Source: a virus
IMG/VR virus record: IMGVR_UViG_3300032156_000031
Span: 1-41,071 of that record
DNA length: 41,071 bases
Direction: 5' to 3' (one strand)
The notes beneath the pieces were generated by a model. The model made no database searches. It was not told where the DNA came from and worked only from the letters and a program-made list of their open reading frames with translations. Each line of letters opens with the position of its first letter. The first letter of the stretch is position 1. This document shows, in pieces, positions 7,612 to 15,825 of this stretch. Position numbers and translations under genes: made by a program.

Positions 7612-7796
7612 GCTGAAACCTTCCACTGCAGGTAGTCTCTGATTGCGGGCAGCCAGTTCGGTTTCGGCTCGTGCTTCTTCTTTTTAGGTGCGCCAACAGT
7701 CGGAACCGCGGGTGCGGCGACGCCTACGCCTGTGCCTACGCCTGCGACTCCGTGTAACTGTTCCTTGGCGATTACGTCGCCTTCGAAGAAGCTCAC
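7608..7796 (-). CDS. Small Gly/Ala/Pro-linker protein, 62 residues
   Basis: The protein has a Gly/Val/Ala-rich middle, a Lys-rich K-K-K-K-H-E-P-K-P linker and a C-terminal amphipathic helix (N-W-L-P-A-I-R-D-Y-L-Q-W). It overlaps both neighbours by four bases. The C-terminal helix may dock on the MuF protein that follows. No family recognised. Confidence 0.55.
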   Translation of the reverse strand: MSFFEGDVIAKEQLHGVAGVGTGVGVAAPAVPTVGAPKKKKHEPKPNWLPAIRDYLQWKVSA

Positions 7797-7981
7797 GGCG
7801 GATAGTCACCTATTTTCCAGTCGCCCATAACTATGTTGAAGTCTTCTGTGAATGAGGCTATGTTTCGTGTTCCGAAAGTGCTGTGAAACTGGCTTGTCAG
7901 CTCTCCTATGTTGGAAGGTTCTGTGGGTTGAGATGTTGCCTGTTTGTTGAAGGAGTCGCTGAATCCGTTGCTGAAGGTCAT
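7793..7981 (-). CDS. Hypothetical structural protein, 62 residues
   Basis: ATG 7981 overlaps the stop of the upstream fibre-like gene (ATGA). The protein is Ser/Thr/Phe-rich with F-S-N-G-F-S-D-S-F and ends in M-G-D-W-K-I-G-D-Y. A longer frame reaching 8182 runs antisense-like through the fibre gene and is not supported. It belongs to the adhesin block by position. Confidence 0.55.
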   Translation of the reverse strand: MTFSNGFSDSFNKQATSQPTEPSNIGELTSQFHSTFGTRNIASFTEDFNIVMGDWKIGDYPP

Positions 7982-8907
7982 TCTATGTACACGTATCCTC
8001 CGTAGATGGTTGTCAACGGGTTGGTTGCCCATGCGGGTTGCACAGATTTGATTTCGAAGTAGTCGCCTGCCGCCACTGCGATGTTTAGGGCGGAGTTGGT
8101 GAACACTCTTTCGCTGGTTGACGCTGACAATGTGGCAATCAACGTGTCTGTGGTGTTGTTGACTCTGATGTATAGTGACCATGCTTCTGCGGTTCCTGCT
8201 GTGCCAGAATAGCAGTAGATGTTCGCCATTTTTATTGTGCCTGCCTTGCGCACGTAGACTTTGCTGGTGTTCGCGGTTGTTGTGGGTGCTTTGGGCAGTT
8301 GGCCGAAATAGGCGGAAACGGAATCTGCGGGACTAGAGGTTAACGCTTGAACAGATAGACTATAGCCTAAGCCTCCGCCGCCTGCCGCGTGGCTGTGACT
8401 GGCAATTTCCCCTGTTAATTTTGCTTCGATTTCTGCTTTAGTTATGTCACTGTTCTTCTGAGCATCGCTAGGAGCGTGCGTTGAGTTGACGTGGGTTTGG
8501 ATGTTGCTGTTCGCTGGTTCTTTCCCAGCGATTGCGGTGTTCTGCGCTGAACCGTCATGGTCTAAACTGTTGCTGTGGTCTAGGCTGTTGCTGTGTTTTT
8601 TGGAAACTGCGTCACTTAGGTCTATCTCAGTTTGAGTGTAACTGTCGAGCAACGTCTTGTTTGCATGTTCATGGTCTGCATGTTTTTTAGATACTGCGTC
8701 AGCAATGTCTGCTTCAGTTTGGCTGTAAGTGTCAAGTAACGTTTTGTTTGTGTGGGAATGATCTAGGCTATTGCTGTGGTCTAACGTGTTCTCATGGCTT
8801 TTCTGTTCAACAGGTGTGAATGCGTCTACAAAGTCATTCCAGTTTTGCGTGTAAACTATGTTCGGGTCCTGTCCAGAATCTGGAACTGTAACTTTTTTGA
8901 GAGTCAC
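7978..8907 (-). CDS. Fibre-like protein with tandem repeats
   Basis: Residues about 35-120 contain two near-identical 23-residue units beginning N-K-T-L-L-D and ending D-A-V-S-K-K-H, with several L-D-H-S-N-S motifs between them. Such repeats build trimeric fibre stalks. After a Gly-rich hinge (A-G-G-G-G-L-G) the C-terminal 130 residues are Ser/Thr-rich beta-sandwich sequence, resembling a receptor-binding head. Together with the lectin-like gene upstream it is probably a virion surface fibre. Its position between portal and MuF is unusual for a fibre. Confidence 0.6.
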   Translation of the reverse strand: MTLKKVTVPDSGQDPNIVYTQNWNDFVDAFTPVEQKSHENTLDHSNSLDHSHTNKTLLDTYSQTEADIADAVSKKHADHEHANKTLLDSYTQTEIDLSDAVSKKHSNSLDHSNSLDHDGSAQNTAIAGKEPANSNIQTHVNSTHAPSDAQKNSDITKAEIEAKLTGEIASHSHAAGGGGLGYSLSVQALTSSPADSVSAYFGQLPKAPTTTANTSKVYVRKAGTIKMANIYCYSGTAGTAEAWSLYIRVNNTTDTLIATLSASTSERVFTNSALNIAVAAGDYFEIKSVQPAWATNPLTTIYGGYVYIE

Positions 8908-9585
8908 TTAGAATCTCCTTGTTGTGAGTTTTGGGAAACGGTTGCAGAAGCTGAACAGCATTTTGCTGTTCAACATCTCCGTCATGGTAGCGGATAGGTT
9001 GCTGCCCTTCTTGACTGTGGCTTCTGTGCCGATGTATGCGTCGGCAACAACGACACAGTCAAAATACGCATTCGAAACCTGCTGTGCGGTTCCACCCACT
9101 TGAACAGTGTCTGCACCGTAATAATCATAAGCGAAACTTGCTTTGAGTACACCGTTAATGTATAAGTCAACTGTTCCGCTTGTGGTTCTCCTTTTCAATT
9201 CTACACAATACCAAGTGTTAATTGCAACTGCAAAATCAGTGTCAGTTCTGGCATGACCACCGCTGAACATGCTAAAAACAACGGGACCCGCAAGCTTTAC
9301 CGCTTTAACGGTTGTGGCATAGGCCCAGTTAGAGGCTTTGCCCACAATCATTATGTCTGTCCCATAGTCTGTAGCAGTTGTAAGAGCTGAAAACCGCACA
9401 TAAACACGAACAAAGATTTCCGCATACGCAGCGCCTAGAGTTTTATTCGCAGAGTGCGTTCCACTTGGGTTCTTCATTACGTAAGTACCATGATGGACAG
9501 GAGAAGTCTCAACTGTTGGTGTTCCAGTTGTTCCTGTCCACGCTGAAAAATCTCCACTCTCAAAACCATCACTAAAAATCGCCAT
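8908..9585 (-). CDS. Concanavalin-A-like (LamG-type) lectin structural protein
   Basis: The 225-residue protein opens F-S-D-G-F-E-S-G-D-F-S-A-W, a common start of carbohydrate-binding jelly-roll domains. It later has W-Y-C-V-E-L-K-R and V-D-L-Y-I-N-G-V-L-K-A, the core strands of LamG/ConA-like folds. A short tail after residue 190 may be an assembly handle. It probably binds a glycan on the host surface or decorates the head. TAATG overlap with the preceding gene fixes the start. Confidence 0.65.
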   Translation of the reverse strand: MAIFSDGFESGDFSAWTGTTGTPTVETSPVHHGTYVMKNPSGTHSANKTLGAAYAEIFVRVYVRFSALTTATDYGTDIMIVGKASNWAYATTVKAVKLAGPVVFSMFSGGHARTDTDFAVAINTWYCVELKRRTTSGTVDLYINGVLKASFAYDYYGADTVQVGGTAQQVSNAYFDCVVVADAYIGTEATVKKGSNLSATMTEMLNSKMLFSFCNRFPKLTTRRF

Positions 9586-9761
9586 TAGACAGAGCCGCCT
9601 TCAGTTATGGGAACTTCATGCACATTCCACGTTGCACTCACAATGTTGCCTGCTGCCTTCGCATTGTTAAGCATCAGAACCACAGCATCTCGAACACCGT
9701 TCTTTTTGGCTTCATTCGTGCCAATCTCGATTTGAACACTTATACTGTAACTGTTTGCCAT
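9585..9761 (-). CDS. Hypothetical protein, 58 residues
   Basis: ATG 9761 has GGTGGTG 6 nt upstream; ATG 9773 or 9767 are alternatives. The protein has a beta strand (S-I-S-V-Q-I-E-I-G) then a helix with A-V-V-L-M-L-N-N-A-K-A-A-G. It could be a small virion or assembly protein; no family recognised. Confidence 0.5.
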   Translation of the reverse strand: MANSYSISVQIEIGTNEAKKNGVRDAVVLMLNNAKAAGNIVSATWNVHEVPITEGGSV

Positions 9762-9773
9762 CCACATCACCAC

Positions 9774-11219
9774 CTAGTAGTAGCTTACTATGAGGAAAGT
9801 CTGCACGTCACAAAGATTCAAGTTTGCTTGGTCAACATCATTGTCGTCTATGATGAAGTTGTACGTTTTGTTGAAAGCGGCAACCTGAGCCACAATGTCA
9901 ATGTTTCCTATCGCAGCATCGCCGCCTTCCCGCGTGGTTGCAGCTAGAAGCCACTGATTGTCCACAAGGTTAATCGCGTCCACGTATGCGCCTGCCGCGC
10001 TTTCTTTAACTTGAATGTCTTGGGCACCATTAAGTCCGTTTGTGGCAGCGTTCGTGTTTTCTATCATGCGAAACTTTATGCCCGCGTAGACGTGGGTGAT
10101 TGTTCCTGTAATGTTGGGCAAGACGACGCTGGGCAACGTTAAGTCTGAACTGTCAGTATTGCAGGTTATAATGTCGTCTGTGGCGCTGAAGAAGGCTTTG
10201 GTGATTTCAAGGCGGTCTGTTCGAGCGCGAACCGCGTCTACGTCGGTGTGGACGGTGCCAACATCAGTGTGTAAGTCGGGCAGGTCAGTTGCGTGGACGT
10301 CGCCGATGGCAGTTATGGCTGTACCTACGTCAGTGTGAACATCGCTTAAGTTGGTAATTACGGTTCCAACGTCAGTGTGGATGTCTGGAATGTCAGTGTC
10401 GTGAAGGTCTCGGATAACGGGTAAGATGTTGCTCGTGATTATCACGTCGTCGTTGACAGCTACAGCAACTGAGAAAGCGTTAGTTGTGAATAATCCCGTG
10501 GCAGTGACATATGTTAACACTTGTCTATATTCGCCTTGAGGCGCTCCTGAAACTCCACCGTTACTTCGGAGTACATAAGCATACCACGGACTTGTTGCAT
10601 CAGCGAAGATGCCAGCGCCTAATCCTGCTAACGTGGCGATGGTGAAGCTTACTCCTGCAACTGCCGCTGTGACTATGCCTCTGAATCCTAAGCCGCTGTT
10701 GACAATCGAGTACGCGGCTGCCGTGCCTGCGGCTGTGATGCACGTTCCAACGTCGGTGTGGACATCAGCAACATCAGTGTGAATGTCACCAACTTCCGTG
10801 TCAACGTAATCGTCTACCGTGTCAACTTTGGTTACGAGCGAGGCTGTTTCTGCTTTGATGGCTGCGATGTCTGCGCTTACGCTTGCGCCTGCAGGTGCAC
10901 CGACCCGCGTGTAAATGTCTGCTTCCTGCCCCGCACCAACATGAAACTCTTTGTAGGGGTAATGGAACGTGTAGTTTGCTGGGAGCGCGGTTTTGCTCCA
11001 GTCCGTAGCCCACGTTCCCGCCGCGTCAGGAGTAATGTCAGCGTAGTACCAACCGTTTGCCCATGCACATTCAGTTGCCACGATAGCAGCGCCAAACGCG
11101 GTGCCCGTTTCATCTATAACTTGGCATGTAACGTCAAGAAGCCCAACGGCGCGTACGCCAGTAGCGGTTACGGTGAGACAGCAATAGTCTCTGAAGACTT
11201 CACCAATTTTCAGTCCCAT
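9774..11219 (-). CDS. Large structural protein with H-T-D-V-G repeats
   Basis: The 481-residue protein has an N-terminal beta domain (about 1-95, with V-T-A-T-G-V and G-W-Y-Y-A-D-I). A region follows with repeated D-V-H-T-D-V-G / D-I-H-T-D-V units (about 135-165 and 280-345) interrupted by a domain at 170-275, then a C-terminal beta domain. Such proteins are common in tail-fibre, neck-whisker or head-fibre roles. It follows the portal and coiled-coil genes, so a connector-associated fibre is a reasonable inference. Confidence 0.55.
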   Translation of the reverse strand: MGLKIGEVFRDYCCLTVTATGVRAVGLLDVTCQVIDETGTAFGAAIVATECAWANGWYYADITPDAAGTWATDWSKTALPANYTFHYPYKEFHVGAGQEADIYTRVGAPAGASVSADIAAIKAETASLVTKVDTVDDYVDTEVGDIHTDVADVHTDVGTCITAAGTAAAYSIVNSGLGFRGIVTAAVAGVSFTIATLAGLGAGIFADATSPWYAYVLRSNGGVSGAPQGEYRQVLTYVTATGLFTTNAFSVAVAVNDDVIITSNILPVIRDLHDTDIPDIHTDVGTVITNLSDVHTDVGTAITAIGDVHATDLPDLHTDVGTVHTDVDAVRARTDRLEITKAFFSATDDIITCNTDSSDLTLPSVVLPNITGTITHVYAGIKFRMIENTNAATNGLNGAQDIQVKESAAGAYVDAINLVDNQWLLAATTREGGDAAIGNIDIVAQVAAFNKTYNFIIDDNDVDQANLNLCDVQTFLIVSYY

Positions 11220-11230
11220 TTGTGTCTACC

Positions 11231-11593
11231 CTACTTGTTCTTTTTCAACGTTTCCTCGATGTCTGTTAAGACTTTGCGTTCCAACGCCAAATTCGACTTT
11301 TTCAACTCGGCAAGCGTGTCGATTTTGCTTGATAAACTATTGAGGATGTCCCGCACCACAGAGAGGCTGCTTGCCACGTCTGTTTCTGCCTCAGCAAGTC
11401 GTCTGCGCGAGTCAACCACAGGCATTATCTTCTCTAGGAACTCGTTGCCAATGTTTTCCGCTTCGATACGTTTCTCTATGTCCTCTTTTAGCTGGGCAAC
11501 TGAAGGCGGCAACTCTTCAGGCTGCGATTCGTCTATTGCTTCTTTGTAGCTTTCCGCTAAGGCCTTTTCTAATTCAAGTTTCTTTTCAGCCAT
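11231..11593 (-). CDS. Coiled-coil protein after the portal, 120 residues
   Basis: Nearly the whole protein is predicted helix: an N-terminal Lys/Glu-rich segment, P-E-E-L-P-P at about 26-30, and heptads to the end. There is no Cys. It lies 7 nt after the portal gene. Likely a portal-associated or assembly chaperone protein; no family recognised. Confidence 0.6.
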   Translation of the reverse strand: MAEKKLELEKALAESYKEAIDESQPEELPPSVAQLKEDIEKRIEAENIGNEFLEKIMPVVDSRRRLAEAETDVASSLSVVRDILNSLSSKIDTLAELKKSNLALERKVLTDIEETLKKNK

Positions 11594-11600
11594 TGATGTT

Positions 11601-12875
11601 TCACCCTTTCATAAGAACGATTAGCTTGTCAGACCCCTTTTTCTCCATTTTACTGTTTGGTTCCTCTTCAGGCTCTTCTTCTGTTTCTTTAGGTTTCCCC
11701 TGTTTTTTCGGTTCTTCCTGCAAGGATTCAGAGATTTTAACGCCGATTTGCTTCAGAATCTCGTAATACTGCTGCTGATTAATGTAGCCCAGCTCCAAGC
11801 CCTTAGCAATGATTTCTGAAGGCGCAATATCCTCAACGCCTGTGGGTTCTCTGCCAAAGTTGACGCGAGGCATCTCTTCCAACCCGTTCATCTCGCACAG
11901 TGGCCCAAGCCACGCCTTCTCAATTATGCGTTTAATGTTGCGCTGAATCGAAGCCACGTGCCGAGCCACAATATCCTCCATTTTCTCCGCACTAGCAAGA
12001 TTAGCGTTTTTAGTGTACCACACGTTGCTCGCACGCGAATAGGCGTAGACGCGCAGTTCAAGATTCTCCATGTAATCCCAGAAGGGCACACGCGGGTCCA
12101 CCTGGTAAAACTTGACAATGTCGTCTTTCATCTCGTCAGGCGTCAGTTGCCCAAGAAATATGGCTTCTCCTTCCTGCCTCTTCAGCACCGCCTCTTTGAG
12201 TGTGCTGCTGGGAGCTCGGCTTTTCCACACGGCAATCGGGCTGACATAGCGTTCGGCAATCGTGCTAACCGTGTTCGTCGCGTTGTCCAACGTGGTTAAA
12301 AGCGACAGTATGCTTTGAATGAAGCTTATTCCTCGCGGGTCGTTGGCTAAGTTGCCGTATGTGAACCAGGCGAGGTTCTTGCCGTCCAGCCTCATCTGTT
12401 TGTCTCCGACCTTCTGCAGAACCTCCAAAACTTCGCCTGTGACGGGGTCAGTCACGATTTTATCAACCGTCTGTGGATGCACGACTTTCAACGCGCACTT
12501 CTCTATGGTTGGCGACAGTTTGGTTTCGACTGGGCAGAACCCGGCGATGAGAATGTTCTTAGCAACCTTGGGCAATACTTCGTCAAGGTTAAAGTGTTTG
12601 GCGAACTCGTCGCAGAGCTCTTTGCTTCTGTTTTTCTGGAACACTGGGCTTAACTTCTCGACTGTAGTGTAGATGCCCTGTCCGCATGCGCTTTCAGCCA
12701 AGTCATCTATCATTCCTCTTACAAGGTCATGGTTCGCGTAGAGTTCGTAGTACGTGCTGATGGCCTTAAGCTTGTATTCTACTCTGGCCGTGGTTCGCCA
12801 CATGGACACAGTGTCTATGTCTAGGGCTGCTTCCTTCATGAAAGGCCAAGTTAACTTGTATGAGCCTATCTTCAT
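11601..12875 (-). CDS. Portal protein
   Basis: The 424-residue length, position after terL and before MuF/protease, and several segments match portal proteins: V-R-G-M-I-D-D-L-A, the wing/stem region V-H-P-Q-T-V, A-W-F-T-Y-G-N-L and the D-P-R-G-I-S-F-I-Q-S motif. A long acidic/basic tail (about 385-424) ends K-K-G-S-D-K-L. It forms the dodecameric ring for DNA packaging. Start ATG overlaps the preceding zinc-ribbon gene by ATGA. Confidence 0.88.
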   Translation of the reverse strand: MKIGSYKLTWPFMKEAALDIDTVSMWRTTARVEYKLKAISTYYELYANHDLVRGMIDDLAESACGQGIYTTVEKLSPVFQKNRSKELCDEFAKHFNLDEVLPKVAKNILIAGFCPVETKLSPTIEKCALKVVHPQTVDKIVTDPVTGEVLEVLQKVGDKQMRLDGKNLAWFTYGNLANDPRGISFIQSILSLLTTLDNATNTVSTIAERYVSPIAVWKSRAPSSTLKEAVLKRQEGEAIFLGQLTPDEMKDDIVKFYQVDPRVPFWDYMENLELRVYAYSRASNVWYTKNANLASAEKMEDIVARHVASIQRNIKRIIEKAWLGPLCEMNGLEEMPRVNFGREPTGVEDIAPSEIIAKGLELGYINQQQYYEILKQIGVKISESLQEEPKKQGKPKETEEEPEEEPNSKMEKKGSDKLIVLMKG

Positions 12876-12985
12876 TTTTGTTTAACCTCTAAGAGTTTTC
12901 CGCATCTGCACGCAATCACATACTCGGTTGGGCAGTGCGGACAGTCACGCACAAAGTGAACTGTGCCACAGTTTGGACATTTCAA
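12872..12985 (-). CDS. Zinc-ribbon micro-protein, 37 residues, TTG start
   Basis: Start TTG 12985 overlaps the upstream stop as TTGA. Residues read C-P-N-C, C-P-H-C and C-R-C, followed by a short charged tail. It fills the space between the larger zinc-finger gene and the portal with four-base overlaps on both sides, which supports it despite its size and non-ATG start. Role unknown. Confidence 0.6.
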   Translation of the reverse strand: MKCPNCGTVHFVRDCPHCPTEYVIACRCGKLLEVKQK

Positions 12986-13200
12986 AACGCTGTTGCCTCT
13001 TCACCGTCATAGCCCATAGATTCTTTCATTGTGGGCAACTCGCTACGCCAAGTCTTACCGCAGAAATTGCACTTCTTAAGCTTGCTACCGTGCACATGCA
13101 GTTTGCCATCCTTATCCGTGACCGTGTAGAAGGGTTTGCCTATTCGTTCAGTGTCAGTTGATTCGCCACAGAAAGGGCACGGTTCCCAAGTTAAACCCAT
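12982..13200 (-). CDS. Zinc-finger protein, 72 residues
   Basis: Two CxxC pairs (C-P-F-C-G near residue 8 and C-N-F-C-G near 45) bracket a Lys-rich beta hairpin, a restriction-alleviation-like (Lar) single zinc knuckle arrangement. It sits between terL and portal. It might assist packaging or act in host takeover; this is not established. Confidence 0.65.
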   Translation of the reverse strand: MGLTWEPCPFCGESTDTERIGKPFYTVTDKDGKLHVHGSKLKKCNFCGKTWRSELPTMKESMGYDGEEATAF

Positions 13201-13202
13201 TT

Positions 13203-14486
13203 TTACAGTCTCACCTTACTAAAGCTAACGTCCAAGCTTGACACGCCTGCCCTGCTCATTATCGCGTAGCGCGTCGCATCAATCGCGTGATCGTTCTCTT
13301 TGACTTCAGCATTGTAAACCATAACCTCACTTATCCACTTCACACATTTGCTTGACACGAAGATGCGCGGTTTGCCGTCGCCCTGCACATGAAACCTTCC
13401 GCCCAACTCATGGATGCCGTCTTCACGCTTAGAAGTGTTGCCTTGAGCAACGAGTCCCGCTTTGCAGAACATGTCAATCGTCTGCGGCTCGCTACTGTCG
13501 CAAACTACGGGGCCTTCACCGTATTGGGCTTGCATTTCTTTAAGCTCTTGAACGAGGGTTTCTGTTTGGGTGCGGTTCTGGTAGAACTCGTCAAGAATGT
13601 ACGCCCTGTCATCGCCGTCGAACCCTACGCAAACGATGGCTGAAGGGTTTGTCCATCCGAAGTCCACACCGTACACGACTACCTTGACCGTTTGTTTTTC
13701 AACTTGTTTTACCTCATGAACTGTGCTGTCAAAGTCGAAACTGCCTACCCCTGCAGGTGCAAAAAGCCCCTCTATAAACCGTTTAGCGAGGCTTCCATGA
13801 TGCGACGCTTTAATTTCAGCTTTATATTGCTCTGTAGTGTAAGGATTATCATCTAAATGCCAACGGTAGACTTTTGACAACGGATTTCTTGTTTTTGGAT
13901 CTTCAAAAAATTCATGTAACCTATCGCCCGGTAATAGAGGCGGCGGTGTCGTTGTTACTACAGCACAGGAAATGTCTCTCTTTATTTGTCCACTACCACG
14001 CAATCTTCGCAAGATAACATCCCATGATTCAGTAAAACGTCGTATATATTGCGCTTCGTCAACACCAATAATGTCAATGTTTGGACCTTCCGCATATTCA
14101 GGTTCTTCTAAACTGCCAAACCATAGAGTGCCTTCCGCTTCTTCGGAATTATTAGGATTGCAACCATGAAGATTTATGTAATTGTCCCCACGGTTATAAA
14201 AAGCAACAAGAGGATTACTTTCAAACGGTTTGCCCAATAGCCATTTGCTTTCCAATGCTGGAATTAGGATTCTGCGAACCATTTTGTATGTAGGCTCAAA
14301 AATATACGCGACAGCACCTGGGTTTTCTAACAACATGCCTAGGATTTCAAAACAGAGAGCATATGTTTTTCCAGTGCCTGTTCCTGCGAAGACACTTCTA
14401 TAACGGATTTTGTAGCGGTCACGGTGAAAGACTTGTTGTTTTGGGTGGGGCCAGTAGCGGAGTATAACTTCATTTTGCTGGCTCAT
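13203..14486 (-). CDS. terL: Terminase large subunit
   Basis: The ATPase domain has Walker A G-T-G-T-G-K-T at 35-41, Walker B I-D-I-I-G-V-D-E-A at 137-145 and the coupling motif V-V-T-T-T-P at 176-181. The nuclease domain has the acidic residues D275 (Y-G-V-D-F-G-W), D330 (V-V-C-D-S) and D403 (H-A-I-D-A-T-R). The protein pumps and cuts viral DNA at the portal. Length 427 is normal. It overlaps terS by 17 nt. The N-terminal part is A+T-richer than the C-terminal part, which may reflect recombination. Confidence 0.95.
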   Translation of the reverse strand: MSQQNEVILRYWPHPKQQVFHRDRYKIRYRSVFAGTGTGKTYALCFEILGMLLENPGAVAYIFEPTYKMVRRILIPALESKWLLGKPFESNPLVAFYNRGDNYINLHGCNPNNSEEAEGTLWFGSLEEPEYAEGPNIDIIGVDEAQYIRRFTESWDVILRRLRGSGQIKRDISCAVVTTTPPPLLPGDRLHEFFEDPKTRNPLSKVYRWHLDDNPYTTEQYKAEIKASHHGSLAKRFIEGLFAPAGVGSFDFDSTVHEVKQVEKQTVKVVVYGVDFGWTNPSAIVCVGFDGDDRAYILDEFYQNRTQTETLVQELKEMQAQYGEGPVVCDSSEPQTIDMFCKAGLVAQGNTSKREDGIHELGGRFHVQGDGKPRIFVSSKCVKWISEVMVYNAEVKENDHAIDATRYAIMSRAGVSSLDVSFSKVRL

Positions 14487-14820
14487 CTTCAGGCTTCCAC
14501 ATCTTAACGATAATAGCCGCTTTCAATTCTGTAAGTGAATGAGCCTCAATTTTGCGGGTTAACATTTTTCCTATGAGTTTGGCGATTTCTTGAAACGCTA
14601 AAACCTTGTCTTCTGCTTTAATTTCAGGATATGTTATTAGAAACTCGACTTTGAGCCATGTTTCAAATTCGCCGCTTTCCACCCATGTTTTAACGTCGCG
14701 TTCTATGGTTCTGTGGTTTTTTAGTTTGCATGTTGCTGCTATTTCGTCGTAGTTTAATCCTCGTAGTATGCCGTCTTTGATTTTGGGCATTCGTAGTTGT
14801 GTTTGTTTAGAGAGTGACAT
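14470..14820 (-). CDS. terS: Terminase small subunit
   Basis: The 116-residue protein directly precedes and overlaps terL. Residues 8-45 form a helix-turn-helix (L-N-Y-D-E-I-A-A-T-C-K-L-K-N-H-R-T-I-E-R), the usual DNA-recognition element, followed by a helical oligomerisation region. It would select the packaging site. Assignment rests on position, size and the HTH. Confidence 0.75.
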   Translation of the reverse strand: MSLSKQTQLRMPKIKDGILRGLNYDEIAATCKLKNHRTIERDVKTWVESGEFETWLKVEFLITYPEIKAEDKVLAFQEIAKLIGKMLTRKIEAHSLTELKAAIIVKMWKPEDEPAK

Positions 14821-14832
14821 TTTGGGACAATC

Positions 14833-14922
14833 CTAACGTGGTACGTTGTGCTTTCTGCATTTCCAGCACGTTCCGAACTCTGGCAGGTTGTAGCTTCTGC
14901 AGTTCCAACAAACCCAAATCAT
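14833..14922 (-). CDS. Zinc-ribbon micro-protein, 29 residues
   Basis: ATG 14922 overlaps the upstream stop as ATGA and the frame ends at TAG 14833. It contains exactly two C-x2-C pairs (C-W-N-C, C-W-K-C) spaced like a minimal zinc ribbon, with aromatic and basic residues. One of many such mini-proteins here. Confidence 0.5.
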   Translation of the reverse strand: MIWVCWNCRSYNLPEFGTCWKCRKHNVPR

Positions 14923-15128
14923 GCGTTGCTGTCCTTCTTTGCCGTTGTTAGCCATTCTATTATGTGTGGTATGTGTTCGGACGCGTTTTCTAGGGCTTTC
15001 TGCACTTGCGGGTTTTTGGATTGGTTAGCCCTGTTGATTTCCAGTTCCAACTCGCACGCCATCTGAATAAGCTGAGTGAAAGTCAACGTTTTCGGGTTGC
15101 CAAAGTTTAGGTGTTTGAGGCAAGTCAT
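14919..15128 (-). CDS. Hypothetical helical protein, 69 residues
   Basis: Mostly helical sequence (F-T-Q-L-I-Q-M-A-C-E-L-E-L-E-I, then H-I-P-H-I-I-E-W-L) without known motif. It lies just upstream of terS and shares overlaps with the next gene. Start ATG 15128. Role unknown. Confidence 0.55.
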   Translation of the reverse strand: MTCLKHLNFGNPKTLTFTQLIQMACELELEINRANQSKNPQVQKALENASEHIPHIIEWLTTAKKDSNA

Positions 15129-15138
15129 GGTTTCTGAC

Positions 15139-15330
15139 CTAGTGAAAGAGGCTGTTCCAGCATTCCAAGTGATAATAAACCGTCTTGCACACTGTGTGGT
15201 TTGAGTACCTCCTTGAAACTATGATTCTGCCTATTGTGAGAGGGTTGTCGCATCTTGTGCAGTTCAAGTTGACACCTCTTGTTTTCAGCTTTTGATATAG
15301 GAGTGGTGAGAGTTCCAGTTTGTGAGTCAT
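15139..15330 (-). CDS. Zinc-finger protein, 63 residues (LIM/treble-clef-like)
   Basis: From ATG 15330 the protein has C-T-R-C at about 21-24, a R-R-Y beta hairpin and Y-Y-H-L-E-C-W near its end, a treble-clef or LIM-like zinc site. Longer frames to 15378 and in another phase to 15397 exist, but only this one keeps the zinc motif and a compact length. Probably a regulator; not assignable further. Confidence 0.6.
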   Translation of the reverse strand: MTHKLELSPLLYQKLKTRGVNLNCTRCDNPLTIGRIIVSRRYSNHTVCKTVYYHLECWNSLFH

Positions 15331-15400
15331 GGTTTTGCGCCGCCGACACGCCGAGGCAAATAGGAGAAAGGAGTTCACAAAGATTCTCAGGTGCCAACGT

Positions 15401-15808
15401 TTACGCTATGTTTACCCACATGTCCCACGCGAAAGCCTGTAGTGGCGCGTCAGATGGTACTGTTAGGTTTAGCAGACCTGCCGCGTATGTGTATGGCGGG
15501 ATGGTTGTGCCTGTGAGGTTCCACATTTCAGTCCAGCCCTCTGGCAGATTGGGAAGCGTGAGTGTGACGGTTGCTGGGTTGCCTGAAGTGTTGTTCACGT
15601 CCAGAGTCTTTGTGTAGGTGTTGCCGCGTTGCAGATGGCCCCAGTTCACTATAGTGTTGTTCTCGTAGAGAAGGCCGTCCAAGATGAGGGTTACGCCTGT
15701 GACTGTTGCTGTTTGGCTCATAAGGTAGTTTTGAACTTCGCTGGCAATTACTGCGCCTACTAGGAAGAAAGTTAGGATTAACGCTGCGTATTTTACTGTT
15801 TTATTCGT
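15401..15808 (-). CDS. Membrane-anchored beta-sandwich protein, possible ACG start
   Basis: ATG 15721 gives 106 residues of an Ig-like surface domain (T-G-V-T-L-I-L-D-G, V-N-W-G, L-D-V-N-N-T-S-G, L-P-E-G-W). The same frame is open further upstream and encodes a perfect signal anchor: K-T-V-K-Y-A-A-L-I-L-T-F-F-L-V-G-A-V. No ATG/GTG/TTG precedes it, but ACG 15808 lies 10 nt after a strong GGAGG. Either ACG is used, or a base difference hides the start. The protein is likely displayed outside the host membrane and might act in superinfection, lysis or adhesion. Start is uncertain. Confidence 0.5.
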   Translation of the reverse strand, partial: TNKTVKYAALILTFFLVGAVIASEVQNYLMSQTATVTGVTLILDGLLYENNTIVNWGHLQRGNTYTKTLDVNNTSGNPATVTLTLPNLPEGWTEMWNLTGTTIPPYTYAAGLLNLTVPSDAPLQAFAWDMWVNIA

Positions 15809-15825
15809 TCCAGATGCACCTCCCT

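Noticed and set aside
9774-11219. Tape-measure protein
   Set aside because: It is beta-rich with spaced repeats, has no hydrophobic segment and lies after the portal rather than before the hub.
10758-11549. Plus-strand ORF of 263 codons
   Set aside because: It is antisense to the repeat structural protein and the coiled-coil gene; low-complexity, no ribosome-binding site.
15125-15397. Minus-strand 90-codon ORF
   Set aside because: It overlaps the zinc-finger gene in another frame, which has the recognisable Cys motif.
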